From Glycomyces sambucus (lineage in GTDB: Bacteria; Actinomycetota; Actinomycetes; Mycobacteriales; Micromonosporaceae), in the NCBI RefSeq assembly GCF_900102815.1, contig NZ_FNGF01000007.1, positions 248,001 to 312,000 of the forward strand: 64,000 nucleotides of DNA. The letters are read 5' to 3'. Made by a program: the position numbers and the translations under genes. The notes under the pieces are model-generated. The model was not told the DNA's origin, searched no databases, and saw only the letters and a program-made list of their open reading frames with translations. This document shows, in pieces, positions 50,430 through 60,279 of this stretch (position 1 is the first letter of the stretch; the number at the start of each line of letters is the position of its first letter).

Positions 50430-52226
50430 TCAATCCGTCAGGTACAGGCGCAGGACGCCGGTGCCGTCGCCGCCGTCGGAGCCGTGGGCCCACGCGAAGG
50501 CCGAGAGCGCCTGGGCGCCTTCGAAGTCCTCCGGGTAGGTCTCGGCGGCCGCGGCGAGGTCGACCCAAACGGCGACGGCGGACTGCTCGGGCGCGACGGC
50601 GGCGAAGTCGCTGAAGCGCGCGTCCTCGGCGAGGGTCCCGGACGCGGTCTCGCCGCCGGTGTAGGAGATCTCCGATCCCTCGGCGGTGACGCCCTCGGGG
50701 AGGGTGCCGCCCTCCTCGGCGACGAGTTCCTCCACGAGCGCCTGGAGGTCCGCGGCGCGGTCCTCGGCGAGTTCGGCCGACAGGATCACCGACTCGGGGT
50801 CGACGCCCTCTTCGGCGTCGAAGTCCCCGGCGAAGCTGAGGCTCGCGCCGGCGAGGAGGTCGGTGAACTCGGTGACCATGGCCTCGACCTCTTCGGGGGT
50901 GGGCCCGTAGTCGTAGTCGTCGACCCACGGGTCGTCGACGGTGCCGGCCATCCAGTAGCGCTCCTCGAGTTCGAGGTAGCGGGCCTCCTGGTCGGCGGTG
51001 AGGGTGCCACCGTAGTAGCCCTCCTGGAGTTCGAGGTACTCGGTGTACTCCTCGGCGGTCAGCGGGTCGCCCGCGGGTTCGGCGGGCTCGGCGTAGTCCT
51101 CGCCGCCGCCGTAGAGGTCGCCGTAGGCGCCGAGGGCGTCCTCGGCGAGCTCGGTCAGGTTCTCGGGGACGTACGCGGTGGCGGCGAAGTCGGCGGCCGG
51201 GAGCCCGCCCATGCCGGCGAGGAGGTCCTCGGAGCCGGTCCACGGGTCGTCCTCGCCGCCGAAGAGGCGGTAGGAGAGCTCGAAGCCGTCGTCGAACGCG
51301 GAGAAGCCGGCGACGAGCTGGCCGGAGTAGAACTGCGAGAACATCTCGGCGTCCTCGCCGGTGAGCTCGGCGAGTTCGGCGACGGCGTCCATGTCGACCC
51401 AGTAGACGGCGAGCTGGTCGCCGTCGAGCCAGGAGCGGGCCTCGTCGTAGCCGGAGGAGCCCGAGAGCGGGTCGGTGCCGGCCTCGCTCTCCGCGGCGTC
51501 GAGCGCGTCGGCCGCGCCCTCCTCGCCGACGACCATGAGGACGTGGTCGTCCTCGACGGTGTAGGCCATCTGGTCGTCGGTGGCGCCGGCGGCGGCGCGG
51601 ATCTTCGCGAGGCCGTCCTCGGCCGCGCCCGCGTCGGTGCTGGCGAGGCTCACGACCGCGTACGGCCGGTCCTCGTACGTCCACATGGCGAGGCCGTGGC
51701 GGTTGCCGAGCCAGGAGGAGAGGTCCTGCTCGGCGTCGACGCCTTCGAGGCCGGACTCCTCGAGGAGGTCGGCCAGGATGTCGTCGGTGGAGTCGTAGTC
51801 GAGGTCGTCGAACTTGGAGAGGTGTTCGAGGAGCTTGGGGGTCTGGTCGAACGAGGGGTCGAGGTTGACCTCGAGGTACATGCTCGCCGAGGCGGGGAAG
51901 CTCTCGGCCGGGTCCGGCCCGCCCTTGAGGACGAACTTGAAGAGCACGACCGCGCCGACGGCGGCGATGAGCACCACCGAGAGGATCGCGGCCACGGCGA
52001 CCTTCGCGCCGCGCCCGCCGCTGGGCGGGGGCGGCGGGACCGGGACGTACGCGCCCGGCGGCAGGTAGGGCGGCTGGCCGCCCGCGCCCTGCGGGGGCAG
52101 CGGGACGCCGGGCTCGACGTACGGCACCGGCTGCTGGGGCGCGGGCTGGTACGGAGGCGGCGGAGGCTGGTACTGGGGGCCGCTGGGCGGTCCCGGGTAC
52201 TGCTGGGGGCTGGGGTTGCTCGACAT
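50430..52226 (-). CDS. DUF3352-family membrane-anchored protein
   Basis: This 598-residue protein has a Pro/Gln/Tyr-rich cytoplasmic N-terminus (residues 1-70), one membrane helix (VAVAAILSVVLIAAVGAVVLFKFV, about 76-99) and a large acidic extracytoplasmic domain. The latter begins FPASASMYLEVNLDPSF, the DUF3352 start. An inserted stretch rich in Glu/Tyr (YTEYLELQEGYYGG, YLELEERYWMAG) is unusual. TAGCGT (52238-52233) ends 6 nt before ATG 52226, so the mRNA is probably leaderless. The function is unknown. Confidence 0.8.
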   Translation of the reverse strand: MSSNPSPQQYPGPPSGPQYQPPPPPYQPAPQQPVPYVEPGVPLPPQGAGGQPPYLPPGAYVPVPPPPPSGGRGAKVAVAAILSVVLIAAVGAVVLFKFVLKGGPDPAESFPASASMYLEVNLDPSFDQTPKLLEHLSKFDDLDYDSTDDILADLLEESGLEGVDAEQDLSSWLGNRHGLAMWTYEDRPYAVVSLASTDAGAAEDGLAKIRAAAGATDDQMAYTVEDDHVLMVVGEEGAADALDAAESEAGTDPLSGSSGYDEARSWLDGDQLAVYWVDMDAVAELAELTGEDAEMFSQFYSGQLVAGFSAFDDGFELSYRLFGGEDDPWTGSEDLLAGMGGLPAADFAATAYVPENLTELAEDALGAYGDLYGGGEDYAEPAEPAGDPLTAEEYTEYLELQEGYYGGTLTADQEARYLELEERYWMAGTVDDPWVDDYDYGPTPEEVEAMVTEFTDLLAGASLSFAGDFDAEEGVDPESVILSAELAEDRAADLQALVEELVAEEGGTLPEGVTAEGSEISYTGGETASGTLAEDARFSDFAAVAPEQSAVAVWVDLAAAAETYPEDFEGAQALSAFAWAHGSDGGDGTGVLRLYLTD

Positions 52227-52455
52227 CCTTCGACGCTACGGCGGGCGTGCAACGGCCGTATCCCGGGAACGTGCCAAACGGGCCGCGGAAGCGCGTCGCG
52301 GCGGATCGGCGCAGTAATGCGGCGCGGGTGCGCGGCGCGGTTCAGTGGCGCGGTTCAGTGGCACGGCCGGACGGCGCGGTCGTGTGGCGCGGGTGCGCGG
52401 CTCGCTGGAACCGCGCGGCCGAGCGCACGCGGGCGGCGCGGTGCGGCGCCGCGTC

Positions 52456-53214
52456 TCAGAACTCGAAGACCTGCCCGGGCCGGACCACGTCGACGGGGCC
52501 GGTGTACGCGGCCTTCGCCTCGGCGAGGGTCGACTCTCGGGAGTTCCACGGCTCGACCAGGTGGGTGAGCAGGAGGCGCCCGGCACCGGTCTTGGTGGCG
52601 TACTCCCCCGCCTCCTTCCCGGTGAGGTGGACGTCCTTCGGGTTGTCCCTGCCCTCCACGTACGACGCTTCGGCGAGGAACACGTCGCAGTGCGCGGCCA
52701 GCGACTCCAGGGCCTGGCAGGGGCCCGAGTCCGAGGTGTACGCGAGCGAGGAGCCGGCGTGCTCGACGCGGACGCCGTACGTCTCCACCGGGTGCGCGAC
52801 CCGGTCGACCGTGACCGTGAGCGGGCCGAGCTCGAAGCCGCCGGGCCGCAGCTCGCGGAAGTCGTAGACGTCGCGCAGCGACGGGTGGCACAGCTCGCCC
52901 TGGCCGCCGTAGGCGGCGACGATGCGGTCGCCGACCCCGGTGGGCCCGTACATGGGGACCGGGTGCTTCGGGGCCTCGGGCGCGTAGCGGCGCATGACGG
53001 CGTAGCCGCAGGCGTCGAAGAAGTGGTCGGCGTGCAGGTGGGTGACGATCACCGCGTCGATGAGATGTGGGTCGACGTGCTTCTGGAGCTCACCGAGCGA
53101 ACCGGTGCCGAAGTCGATCAGCAGCCGGAAGCCCCCTGCCTCGACCAGGTAGGCCGAGCAGGGCGTGTCGGGCGCGGGGAACGAGCCCGCGCATCCGATG
53201 ACCGTGAGTTTCAT
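52456..53214 (-). CDS. MBL-fold metallo-hydrolase
   Basis: The 252-residue beta-lactamase-fold hydrolase has the metal motif [11 protein letters not shown], plus [23 protein letters not shown] and LLTHLVEPW. It resembles the RNase Z/arylsulfatase-like group linked to murI in actinomycetes. ATG 53214 overlaps the murI stop by four bases (ATGA), so translation is coupled; the substrate is unknown. Confidence 0.88.
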   Translation of the reverse strand: MKLTVIGCAGSFPAPDTPCSAYLVEAGGFRLLIDFGTGSLGELQKHVDPHLIDAVIVTHLHADHFFDACGYAVMRRYAPEAPKHPVPMYGPTGVGDRIVAAYGGQGELCHPSLRDVYDFRELRPGGFELGPLTVTVDRVAHPVETYGVRVEHAGSSLAYTSDSGPCQALESLAAHCDVFLAEASYVEGRDNPKDVHLTGKEAGEYATKTGAGRLLLTHLVEPWNSRESTLAEAKAAYTGPVDVVRPGQVFEF

Positions 53215-54023
53215 GGCGAATCCACCTTGTCCAGTACGGCTGCGGCCGCGCTCGGGAACAGGTTCCCCAGGAACCTCCGGGAGGTCCTGGTGAACGCCTC
53301 CGGGTCCCCCGTGGCGAGGAACCGGTGCGCGGGCGGGTCGGACCTGGCGGTCAGCATGTCGTGCTCGGTGAGCACGCGGTAGAGTTCGCGGGCGCACTCG
53401 CTTGCGGAGTTCACCAGAGTCACGTCCTCTCCCATCACCAGTCCTATGAGTCCCGATAGCAGCGGATAGTGGGTGCAGCCCAACACGACTGTGTCGACGT
53501 CGGACTGCTGTAGCGGCTCAAGGTACCCCTGGGCGAGGCCCAGGAGCTGTCGGCCGGTTGTCACACCGCGTTCCACGAAATCCACGAACGCCGGGCAGGC
53601 GACCGCGGTCACCTCGACGTCCGGGACGGCGTTGAAGGCGTCCGGATACGCGCCCGAAGCGATCGTGGAGACCGTCCCGATCACGCCGACCCGGCCGGTG
53701 CGCGTCGTAGCGACGGCGCGGCGGACGGCGGGCCGGATGACCTCTACGACAGGGATGTCGTAGCGGTCGCGGATGTCGGCCAGGCTCGCCGCCGAGGCCG
53801 AGTTGCAGGCGATCACCAGCGCCTTGACCTCCTGTTGGACCAGGTGGTCGCAGACGTCGAGCGACAGCTTGCGGACCTCGGCGATGGACCTGGGACCGTA
53901 CGGGACATGGGCGGTGTCGCCGACGTAGACGAGTCGCTCGGCCGGCAGCAGTTCGCTGATCGCCCGCGCGACGGTCAAACCTCCGACACCGGAGTCGAAG
54001 ATCCCGATGGGCGCGTCGTTCAT
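53211..54023 (-). CDS. murI: Glutamate racemase
   Basis: The enzyme makes D-glutamate for peptidoglycan. The 270-residue chain has [31 protein letters not shown], catalytic Cys in [12 protein letters not shown] and [10 protein letters not shown], and both catalytic Asp/His environments. ATG 54023 is chosen because homologues begin [12 protein letters not shown] and TACTCT ends 8 nt upstream. The MBL hydrolase gene overlaps its stop. Confidence 0.94.
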   Translation of the reverse strand: MNDAPIGIFDSGVGGLTVARAISELLPAERLVYVGDTAHVPYGPRSIAEVRKLSLDVCDHLVQQEVKALVIACNSASAASLADIRDRYDIPVVEVIRPAVRRAVATTRTGRVGVIGTVSTIASGAYPDAFNAVPDVEVTAVACPAFVDFVERGVTTGRQLLGLAQGYLEPLQQSDVDTVVLGCTHYPLLSGLIGLVMGEDVTLVNSASECARELYRVLTEHDMLTARSDPPAHRFLATGDPEAFTRTSRRFLGNLFPSAAAAVLDKVDSP

Positions 54024-54180
54024 GGGCTCCGAGAGTACGTCCAAACGGCGGTGCGGCGCCCCTGTTGAGCACGGGAATGTCGCCAAAATGACAACGTGGC
54101 GATCACCACACTGACAGTGCGTGAAGCCCGTTTGTGTCGGACCCCGGGGCCAGGATCAGGAGTGCCGGCGCGGCCGGGGC

Positions 54181-54201
54181 CACCCACCCACTGGGTGGGT
54201 G
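54181..54201. repeat. Palindrome CACCCACCCA-C-TGGGTGGGTG
   Basis: Ten-base arms flank a single C, with more C-rich and G-rich runs after it. It lies downstream of the leftward gene that ends at 54255 and could act as a terminator. Confidence 0.5.
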
Positions 54202-54254
54202 CACTTTCCCACCCTGGGCGGGAGGTCTGCGCGCGGCGCGCTCGGGCCGGGGGC

Positions 54255-54680
54255 TCAGGCCAGGCGGAGCATCGCGAAGGCGGCCAGGAGCGTCACGGTG
54301 GAGGCCGCCATGAACATCCAGGGCACGCCCTTGAAGCGCACGGTCGCGAAGGCCATCATCGCCAGGAGCATCCCGACCACCCCCACGGAGATGAACGCGG
54401 GGGTGAACCAGTCCGGGCCCTCGCCGAAGATCTTGAACAGACCCACGATGGACGAGGCCACGCCCGCGAGGACGAGCACGAGCGCCCAGGCGGCGACCCC
54501 CGCGAGCCTGCGGAGGCGGATCGCCGGCTTCTCCGGCAGGCGCGGGCCCGAGATCGCGGCGCTCTCGACGTTGAGCGACAGCCCCTTGCGGGGCGTCGAC
54601 TCCGGTTGCGGCGCAGCACCTTGGCGGGGAAGCCCGTTGGCCTTGCCGATGGTGAACGTGCGCTGGTCGCCGGTGGTCAT
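54255..54680 (-). CDS. Membrane protein with three helices, unknown function
   Basis: The 141-residue protein has a polar N-terminal 55 residues and then three hydrophobic segments (ALVLVLAGVASSIVGLF, PAFISVGVVGMLLAMMAF, WMFMAASTVTLLAAFAML). No family is recognised. TAGCCT (54692-54687) ends 6 nt before ATG 54680, supporting this start and a leaderless transcript. Confidence 0.65.
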   Translation of the reverse strand: MTTGDQRTFTIGKANGLPRQGAAPQPESTPRKGLSLNVESAAISGPRLPEKPAIRLRRLAGVAAWALVLVLAGVASSIVGLFKIFGEGPDWFTPAFISVGVVGMLLAMMAFATVRFKGVPWMFMAASTVTLLAAFAMLRLA

Positions 54681-54752
54681 CGCCCCAGGCTAGCAACCCA
54701 CTGAGGACTTCTCGGGAGTGCACCCGAGCGGTGGGGCCCGCGCCTCCCCGCA

Positions 54753-54813
54753 TGTCACACCCGCGGGGGACCCTTGTTCCGGGGGAGGCGGAAACGGCGC
54801 ACCCGACCTCGGG
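54753..54813 (+). repeat. TGTCACACC element, copy 1 (divergent)
   Basis: It shares TGTCACACC-CGCGGG-ACCCTTG-CCGGGGG and a downstream CCCGACCTC with two copies at 55653 and 55735. This copy is the most diverged. Confidence 0.6.
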
Positions 54814-54893
54814 GGGCGGAGCGGGGCGGAGAGAGGTAGAGAGAGGCGGGGAGGGGCGGAGTCGGCACGGGACCGCGAGCTGGGTCGGAAGCA

Positions 54894-54953
54894 GCGTCCG
54901 AGACGGGGTCCGAGGCAGGGTCCGAGACGGGGTCCAAAGCGGGGTCCGAGGGG
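54894..54953. repeat. 12-bp minisatellite, five units
   Basis: Head-to-tail units of consensus GGGTCCGAGACG start at 54894, 54906, 54918, 54930 and 54942, with one to four differences each. Confidence 0.8.
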
Positions 54954-55057
54954 AGCCCGCTACGGGAACCGGGGGGAACCGGGGCGATCACTGTTGCGCA
55001 TGTGGGACGTGAGCCGTGAGCGGATGCGCACGGACCGAACTCGATTAGGCTGCGGCG

Positions 55058-55645
55058 ATGCCGATTACCTTCGACGCCACCGGTCTCCAGCAGCTCGGAC
55101 CGACGGCCTGGGCCAACCCCGGAAGCGACGACAAGATCGAGGTGAAGGTCGTCGAGGGACAGGCCTTCGAACCGTCCTGGATGCACGACCTCAACGCGCT
55201 GCGGCGCGGCTTCGCGGGCATGTACGGCGAGGCCGGGTGCCTGATCGAGTTGGAGCGCTACGACGTCGCCGGGGTGCCGGTGATCTACCAGGTGGTCAAG
55301 GTGCCGCACCCGGCGCTGCCCGCGGGGCAGGTGTTCATGGCGATCTACACGGTGCCGAAGACGCCGGTGTACGCCCAGTTGATCTACGCCGCCGCCGAAT
55401 CGGGCATGACCGGCCTGCGCGAGGCGACCCTCATGGCGCAGCTCGGGATGCCGACCGACTGGTCGATGCCGCACCCGTTCGACCCGAACCTGCGCTCCCG
55501 CCTGCCGTTCCACCGCGGTGACGACCCGGCCTTCGACCGCCAGTTCCCCGACCACCCGCTCTCCCGGGCCCGCGCCTGGGCCGGCCACATCGGACGCACC
55601 ATGCGCATCGACCCCGTCTTCGCGGCCCAAGCCACCCTCGGCTGA
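55058..55645 (+). CDS. Conserved-looking protein of unknown function flanked by repeats
   Basis: The 195-residue soluble protein begins MPITFDATGLQQLGPTAWANPGSDDKIEV and contains IYQVVKVPHPALPAGQVFMAIYTVPKT. It has no signal peptide, membrane segment or recognised catalytic motif. TAGGCT (55046-55051) ends 6 nt before ATG 55058. Codon use is as GC-biased as its neighbours, so it is a real gene. Copies of one intergenic element lie on both sides. Confidence 0.7.
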   Translation: MPITFDATGLQQLGPTAWANPGSDDKIEVKVVEGQAFEPSWMHDLNALRRGFAGMYGEAGCLIELERYDVAGVPVIYQVVKVPHPALPAGQVFMAIYTVPKTPVYAQLIYAAAESGMTGLREATLMAQLGMPTDWSMPHPFDPNLRSRLPFHRGDDPAFDRQFPDHPLSRARAWAGHIGRTMRIDPVFAAQATLG

Positions 55646-55652
55646 GCCCCGC

Positions 55653-55722
55653 TGTCACACCCCCGCGGCACCCTTGGAACCGGGGGATCTCATAGCGGAC
55701 ACTCCCGACCTCGTGATCCGCA
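55653..55722 (+). repeat. TGTCACACC element, copy 2
   Basis: This 70-bp unit begins TGTCACACC, contains GGCACCCTTGGAACCGGGGG and ends ACTCCCGACCTCGTGATCCG. It is tandem with copy 3 at a period of 82 bp and starts 8 bp after the stop of the unknown gene. Confidence 0.85.
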
Positions 55723-55734
55723 CGGCCGCAGCAC

Positions 55735-55804
55735 TGTCACACCGCTGGGGCACCTTTGAACCGGGGGCGATCGCGCACCGGCACTCCCGACCTCGTGATC
55801 CGCA
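55735..55804 (+). repeat. TGTCACACC element, copy 3
   Basis: This 70-bp unit is nearly identical to copy 2 at both ends (TGTCACACC and ACTCCCGACCTCGTGATCCG) and diverged in the middle. Confidence 0.85.
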
Positions 55805-55819
55805 AGCACCCCAAGCCGA

Positions 55820-55858
55820 AAGGGGCCGGGCCCGCGCGAAGCGCGGGCCCGGCCCCTT
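55820..55858. terminator. Strong 18-bp hairpin terminator
   Basis: A perfect 18-bp stem (55820-55837 with 55841-55858) with loop GAA lies between the convergent unknown gene and cysM. Confidence 0.8.
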
Positions 55859-55887
55859 CGTTCGTTGCGCCGTCGGCCGTGCCGCGG

Positions 55888-57133
<1,246 letters not shown>

Positions 57134-57245
57134 GCGGGTTTCCTTTACTGTTCGAGCCGCCGCGGGGCCGCTCTTCGTGTCTGGCGCGGTGTCTTGAGAG
57201 CGCAGCCGATCGCTGCGGGGACCGGTGCCGCCCGGGGGCGGCGGC

Positions 57246-57728
57246 TCAGTGACAGTCGTAGACCGTGGAGTCGGGGGTGTGCGCGAACTTGTAGCTCTGC
57301 ACGGCCTCGGGGGCACCGGTGACCTCGATGGGCTCCTCGGTGATGACGCCCTCGGCGATGCGGAAGGACCGGACCTCGGCGGTCTCGGGGTCCTTGGTCG
57401 TCACGAGGACGTAGTGGGCGCCGGGCAGTCCGAGCTGGGAGGCGATGCCGGCGTCGGAGCGCGACGGGTACGCCTCGGTGTGGGTGTGGGAGTGGTAGGC
57501 CACGACGACTTCCTCGTCGTTGTCCCACATCCGGTCGTACTCGCGCTTCCACTCCTCGGAGTCGAACTCGTAGAAGGTGGTGGAGCGGGCAGCGTTGGTC
57601 ATCGGGATGTGCCTTTCCGGCGCTCCCGTGCCCTCGGGGCCGGCGATGAGGCCGCACGCCTCGTCGGGATGGTCCGCGCGGGCGTGCGCGACCATCGCTT
57701 CGACCAGCTCATGCGCGATCCGCAACAC
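57246..57728 (-). CDS. mec: Mec-type JAMM/MPN metalloprotease for CysO-cysteine
   Basis: The 160-residue zinc protease has the JAMM motif YHSHTHTEAYPSRSDAG (two His, Ser, Asp) and the N-terminal catalytic Glu region DEACGLIAG. It cleaves cysteine from the CysO C-terminus. GTG 57728 is chosen because TACGCT (57741-57736) ends 7 nt before it. The frame upstream is longer but unsupported. cysO starts 112 bp downstream. Confidence 0.9.
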   Translation of the reverse strand: MLRIAHELVEAMVAHARADHPDEACGLIAGPEGTGAPERHIPMTNAARSTTFYEFDSEEWKREYDRMWDNDEEVVVAYHSHTHTEAYPSRSDAGIASQLGLPGAHYVLVTTKDPETAEVRSFRIAEGVITEEPIEVTGAPEAVQSYKFAHTPDSTVYDCH

Positions 57729-57894
57729 GTCAGCAAGCGTACACGCGGTGACCCTTGCGCTCCAGCCCTCGTTCAGAGCGTGAGACGAAGCTCGCGACCT
57801 GGGCGGGGAGGGAATAAGGAGGCGGGCGGAGGGGTGCGCGAGCGGTGCTCGCGCACGGGCCCGGGGCCGGTGCGGGTGCATTACGCTCACCCCT

Positions 57895-59190
57895 ATGTCC
57901 GTCACGCTGCCGCGCACGCCCCTGTACACCGACCACTACGAGTACACGATGCTGGAGGCCGCCCTCCGGGACGGGACCGCCGAGCTGCCGTGCGTGTTCG
58001 AGGTGTTCGGGCGCCGCCTGCCGACCGGCCGCCGCTACGGCGTCGTGGCCGGGATCGGCCGCCTGTCGGAGGCGATCGAGCGCTTCCGCTTCGAGGACGA
58101 CGACCTGGAGGACCTGACCTCCCGGGGGGTCGTGAAGGAGTCGACGGCCGAGTGGCTGTCGGGCTACCGGTTCAAGGGCGACATCGACGTGTACCCCGAG
58201 GGCGAGCTGTACTTCCCGGGCTCGCCGATCGTCACGGTGACCGGGACGTTCGCCGAGTGCGTGCTGCTGGAGACGCTGACACTGTCGATCCTCAACCACG
58301 ACAGCGCGATCGCGAGCGCGGCGGCGCGCATGGTGACGGCGGCGCGGGGCCGGCCGATCCTGGAGATGGGGTCGCGGCGCACGCACGAGGCGGCGGCGAT
58401 CGCGGCCTCGCGGGCGGCGTACCTGGCGGGGTTCGCGGCGACGTCGAACCTGGAGGCGGGGCGCCGGTACGGGGTGCCGACCTCGGGGACGAGCGCCCAC
58501 GCGTTCACGCTGCTGCACGCCTCGGAGACGGCGGCGTTCCAGGCGCAGATCGACGCGTTCGGCACCGACACGACGCTCTTGGTGGACACGTACGACATCT
58601 CGCAGGGGATCCGGAACGCGGTGGCGGTGGCGGGGCCGCGGCTGCGGTCGATCCGGATCGACTCGGGCGACCTGGACGTCATGGCGACGATGGCGCGGGA
58701 GCTGTTGGACGAGCTGGGCGCGAAGGACACGAAGATCGTGGTGTCCGGGGACCTGGACGAGTACTCGATCGCGGCGCTGGCGGCGGCGCCGGTGGACATC
58801 TACGGCGCGGGGACCGCGGTCGTGGTGGGGTCGGGGGCGCCGACGGCGCAGCTGGTCTACAAGCTCGTCGAGGTGGAGGGCCGGGCGGTCGCGAAGCGCT
58901 CGGAGCACAAGGGCACCAACGGGGGCCGCAAGATCGCGGTGCGCCGGCACAAGCCGACGGGCACCGCGGTGGAGGAGGTCGTGGTGTCGCAGGGGGAGCC
59001 GGAGTCGCAGCCGGGCGACCGGGTCCTGCAGGCGCCGCTGTTCCGCGGCGGGGAGCTGGTGGAGCAGCCGTCGCTGGAGGAGTCGCGGGAGCTGCTGCGC
59101 CAGCGGTTGATCTCGATCCCTTGGGAGGGGCTGAAACTGTCGCCCGGCGACCCGGCGATCCCGGTGGTGCAGCAGCGCGGGGGCGAATAG
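57895..59190 (+). CDS. pncB: Nicotinate phosphoribosyltransferase
   Basis: The 431-residue enzyme converts nicotinate to NaMN for NAD salvage. It starts LYTDHYEYTMLEAALRDGTA and contains FEVFGRRLPTGRRYGVV, FPGSPIVTVTG, EMGSRRTHEAAAIAASRAAYLAGFAATSN, DTYDISQGIRNAV and IRIDSGDL, all NAPRTase motifs. TACGCT (57882-57887) ends 7 nt before ATG 57895. It is divergent from mec. Confidence 0.94.
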   Translation: MSVTLPRTPLYTDHYEYTMLEAALRDGTAELPCVFEVFGRRLPTGRRYGVVAGIGRLSEAIERFRFEDDDLEDLTSRGVVKESTAEWLSGYRFKGDIDVYPEGELYFPGSPIVTVTGTFAECVLLETLTLSILNHDSAIASAAARMVTAARGRPILEMGSRRTHEAAAIAASRAAYLAGFAATSNLEAGRRYGVPTSGTSAHAFTLLHASETAAFQAQIDAFGTDTTLLVDTYDISQGIRNAVAVAGPRLRSIRIDSGDLDVMATMARELLDELGAKDTKIVVSGDLDEYSIAALAAAPVDIYGAGTAVVVGSGAPTAQLVYKLVEVEGRAVAKRSEHKGTNGGRKIAVRRHKPTGTAVEEVVVSQGEPESQPGDRVLQAPLFRGGELVEQPSLEESRELLRQRLISIPWEGLKLSPGDPAIPVVQQRGGE

Positions 59191-59202
59191 TTCCTTTTGC
59201 GT

Positions 59203-59220
59203 CCCACCGGGTCCGGTGGG
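59203..59220. terminator. Small hairpin after pncB
   Basis: An 8-bp stem (59203-59210 with 59213-59220) with a 2-nt loop lies 12 bp after the stop and is preceded by TTCCTTTT. Confidence 0.4.
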
Positions 59221-59342
59221 TCGCGTGACCGTCGCGCCGCTCCTGTTACACCGTGGCCTGCGCTTCCGGGATACGATGCGGTTGCCCCCTGTCCGTGTTC
59301 CCCCCGCGACGTTCCCGCGATCCTCCGAAAGGAACCGCCCCA

Positions 59343-60116
59343 ATGGTCTTCAGCAAGCTCAAAGCCATTCTCGGTAGTGGCATCCAAGTCGACACGCTCC
59401 TGCACGAGAAGCACGTCGTCCCCGGCGGGACCCTCAAGGGCGAGGTGCGGATCTCCGGCGCCGAAGTGGACGCCTCGGTCGAGAGCGTCGAGATCGAGTT
59501 CACCGCCCTGGTCGAGGACGACAGCAAGGGCGAGGACGCCGCCGGCGCGGTCCACGACTACTTCCGGGCCGAGGTGTCGGGCAAGTTCGACCTCGCCAAG
59601 GGCACGGCCCACCCGATCGCGTTCGAGGTCCAGGTGCCCTGGGAGACCCCGTTCAACAACGTCGAGGTGCGCCCGCTCGTCGGGGGCATGAAGCTCGGCG
59701 TCTCGACGCACCTCGCGCTGGACCAGGCCCTGGACAAGGGCGACCTGGACTGGCTGACGGTGGAGGCGCTGCCGGTCCACAAGGCGGTGTGGGAGGCGCT
59801 GGAGTCGCTGGGCTTCGCGTTCCAGGAGACGGACCTGGAGCTCGGGACGATCCAAGGGGCGACGGTGCCGTTCTACCAGGAGGTCGAGTTCTGGGCGACC
59901 GAGGGCGAGTTCCACGAGCGCATCCGCGAGCTGGAGGTCGTGTTCGTGGTCGGCGAGGCGAACACCGACGTGGTGTTCGCGGCGGACAACTCCGCGGAGC
60001 TGCTGGCCCCGGACCTGAACTCGACGGTCCGCTTCTCGATCCCGACGGCGACCGTCGACGCGGTCGAGACGGTCAAGGCGCAGCTGACGCAGTTGGCGGC
60101 CCAGAAGGGCGTGTAA
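59343..60116 (+). CDS. Spo0M-family sporulation-control protein
   Basis: The 257-residue arrestin-like protein matches SpoOM: MVFSKLKAILGSGIQVDTLLHEKHVVPGGTLKGEVRISGAEVD, IEFTALVE, IAFEVQVPWETPFN and LGVSTHLALDQALDKGDLDWL. In Bacillus, Spo0M influences sporulation and cytoskeletal functions; here it may link to differentiation. AAAGGAA lies 7 nt before ATG 59343. A long hairpin at 60137-60170 follows the stop. Confidence 0.9.
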   Translation: MVFSKLKAILGSGIQVDTLLHEKHVVPGGTLKGEVRISGAEVDASVESVEIEFTALVEDDSKGEDAAGAVHDYFRAEVSGKFDLAKGTAHPIAFEVQVPWETPFNNVEVRPLVGGMKLGVSTHLALDQALDKGDLDWLTVEALPVHKAVWEALESLGFAFQETDLELGTIQGATVPFYQEVEFWATEGEFHERIRELEVVFVVGEANTDVVFAADNSAELLAPDLNSTVRFSIPTATVDAVETVKAQLTQLAAQKGV

Positions 60117-60136
60117 GCCCGGTTCACGACGTCCGG

Positions 60137-60170
60137 AGGGCGGTTCCGCGAGTGCTCGCGGGGCCGCCCT
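60137..60170. terminator. Hairpin terminator after the spo0M-like gene
   Basis: A 16-bp stem (60137-60152 with 60155-60170) contains two T-G wobble pairs and a 2-nt loop. Confidence 0.65.
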
Positions 60171-60219
60171 TCCGCGTGTCCGGGAAACGCTCGGGGACCC
60201 GGGCTTGCGCATCTCTACG

Positions 60220-60242
60220 TATACGTATAGTCTATACGTATA
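60220..60242. promoter_or_regulatory. 23-bp perfect palindrome upstream of the EXLDI gene
   Basis: Arms TATACGTATAG and CTATACGTATA flank a central T. This AT-rich block stands out sharply from its GC-rich surroundings and lies 38 bp before the start codon, over the probable core promoter (TTGCGC at 60205-60210, TATAGT inside the palindrome). Confidence 0.8.
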
Positions 60243-60279
60243 TCAAGGACGCCCCCTGGAAGGAGGTTAAGATGCCGCT

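Larger units (their letters stand above)
54681..55057. other. Repeat-bearing upstream region of the 55058 gene
   Basis: No gene is seen. It contains one copy of the 60-70-bp dispersed element (54753-54813), purine-rich AGAGAGGYAG runs (about 54830-54860) and a 12-bp minisatellite (54894-54953). The -10 of the next gene, TAGGCT, is at 55046-55051. Confidence 0.6.
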
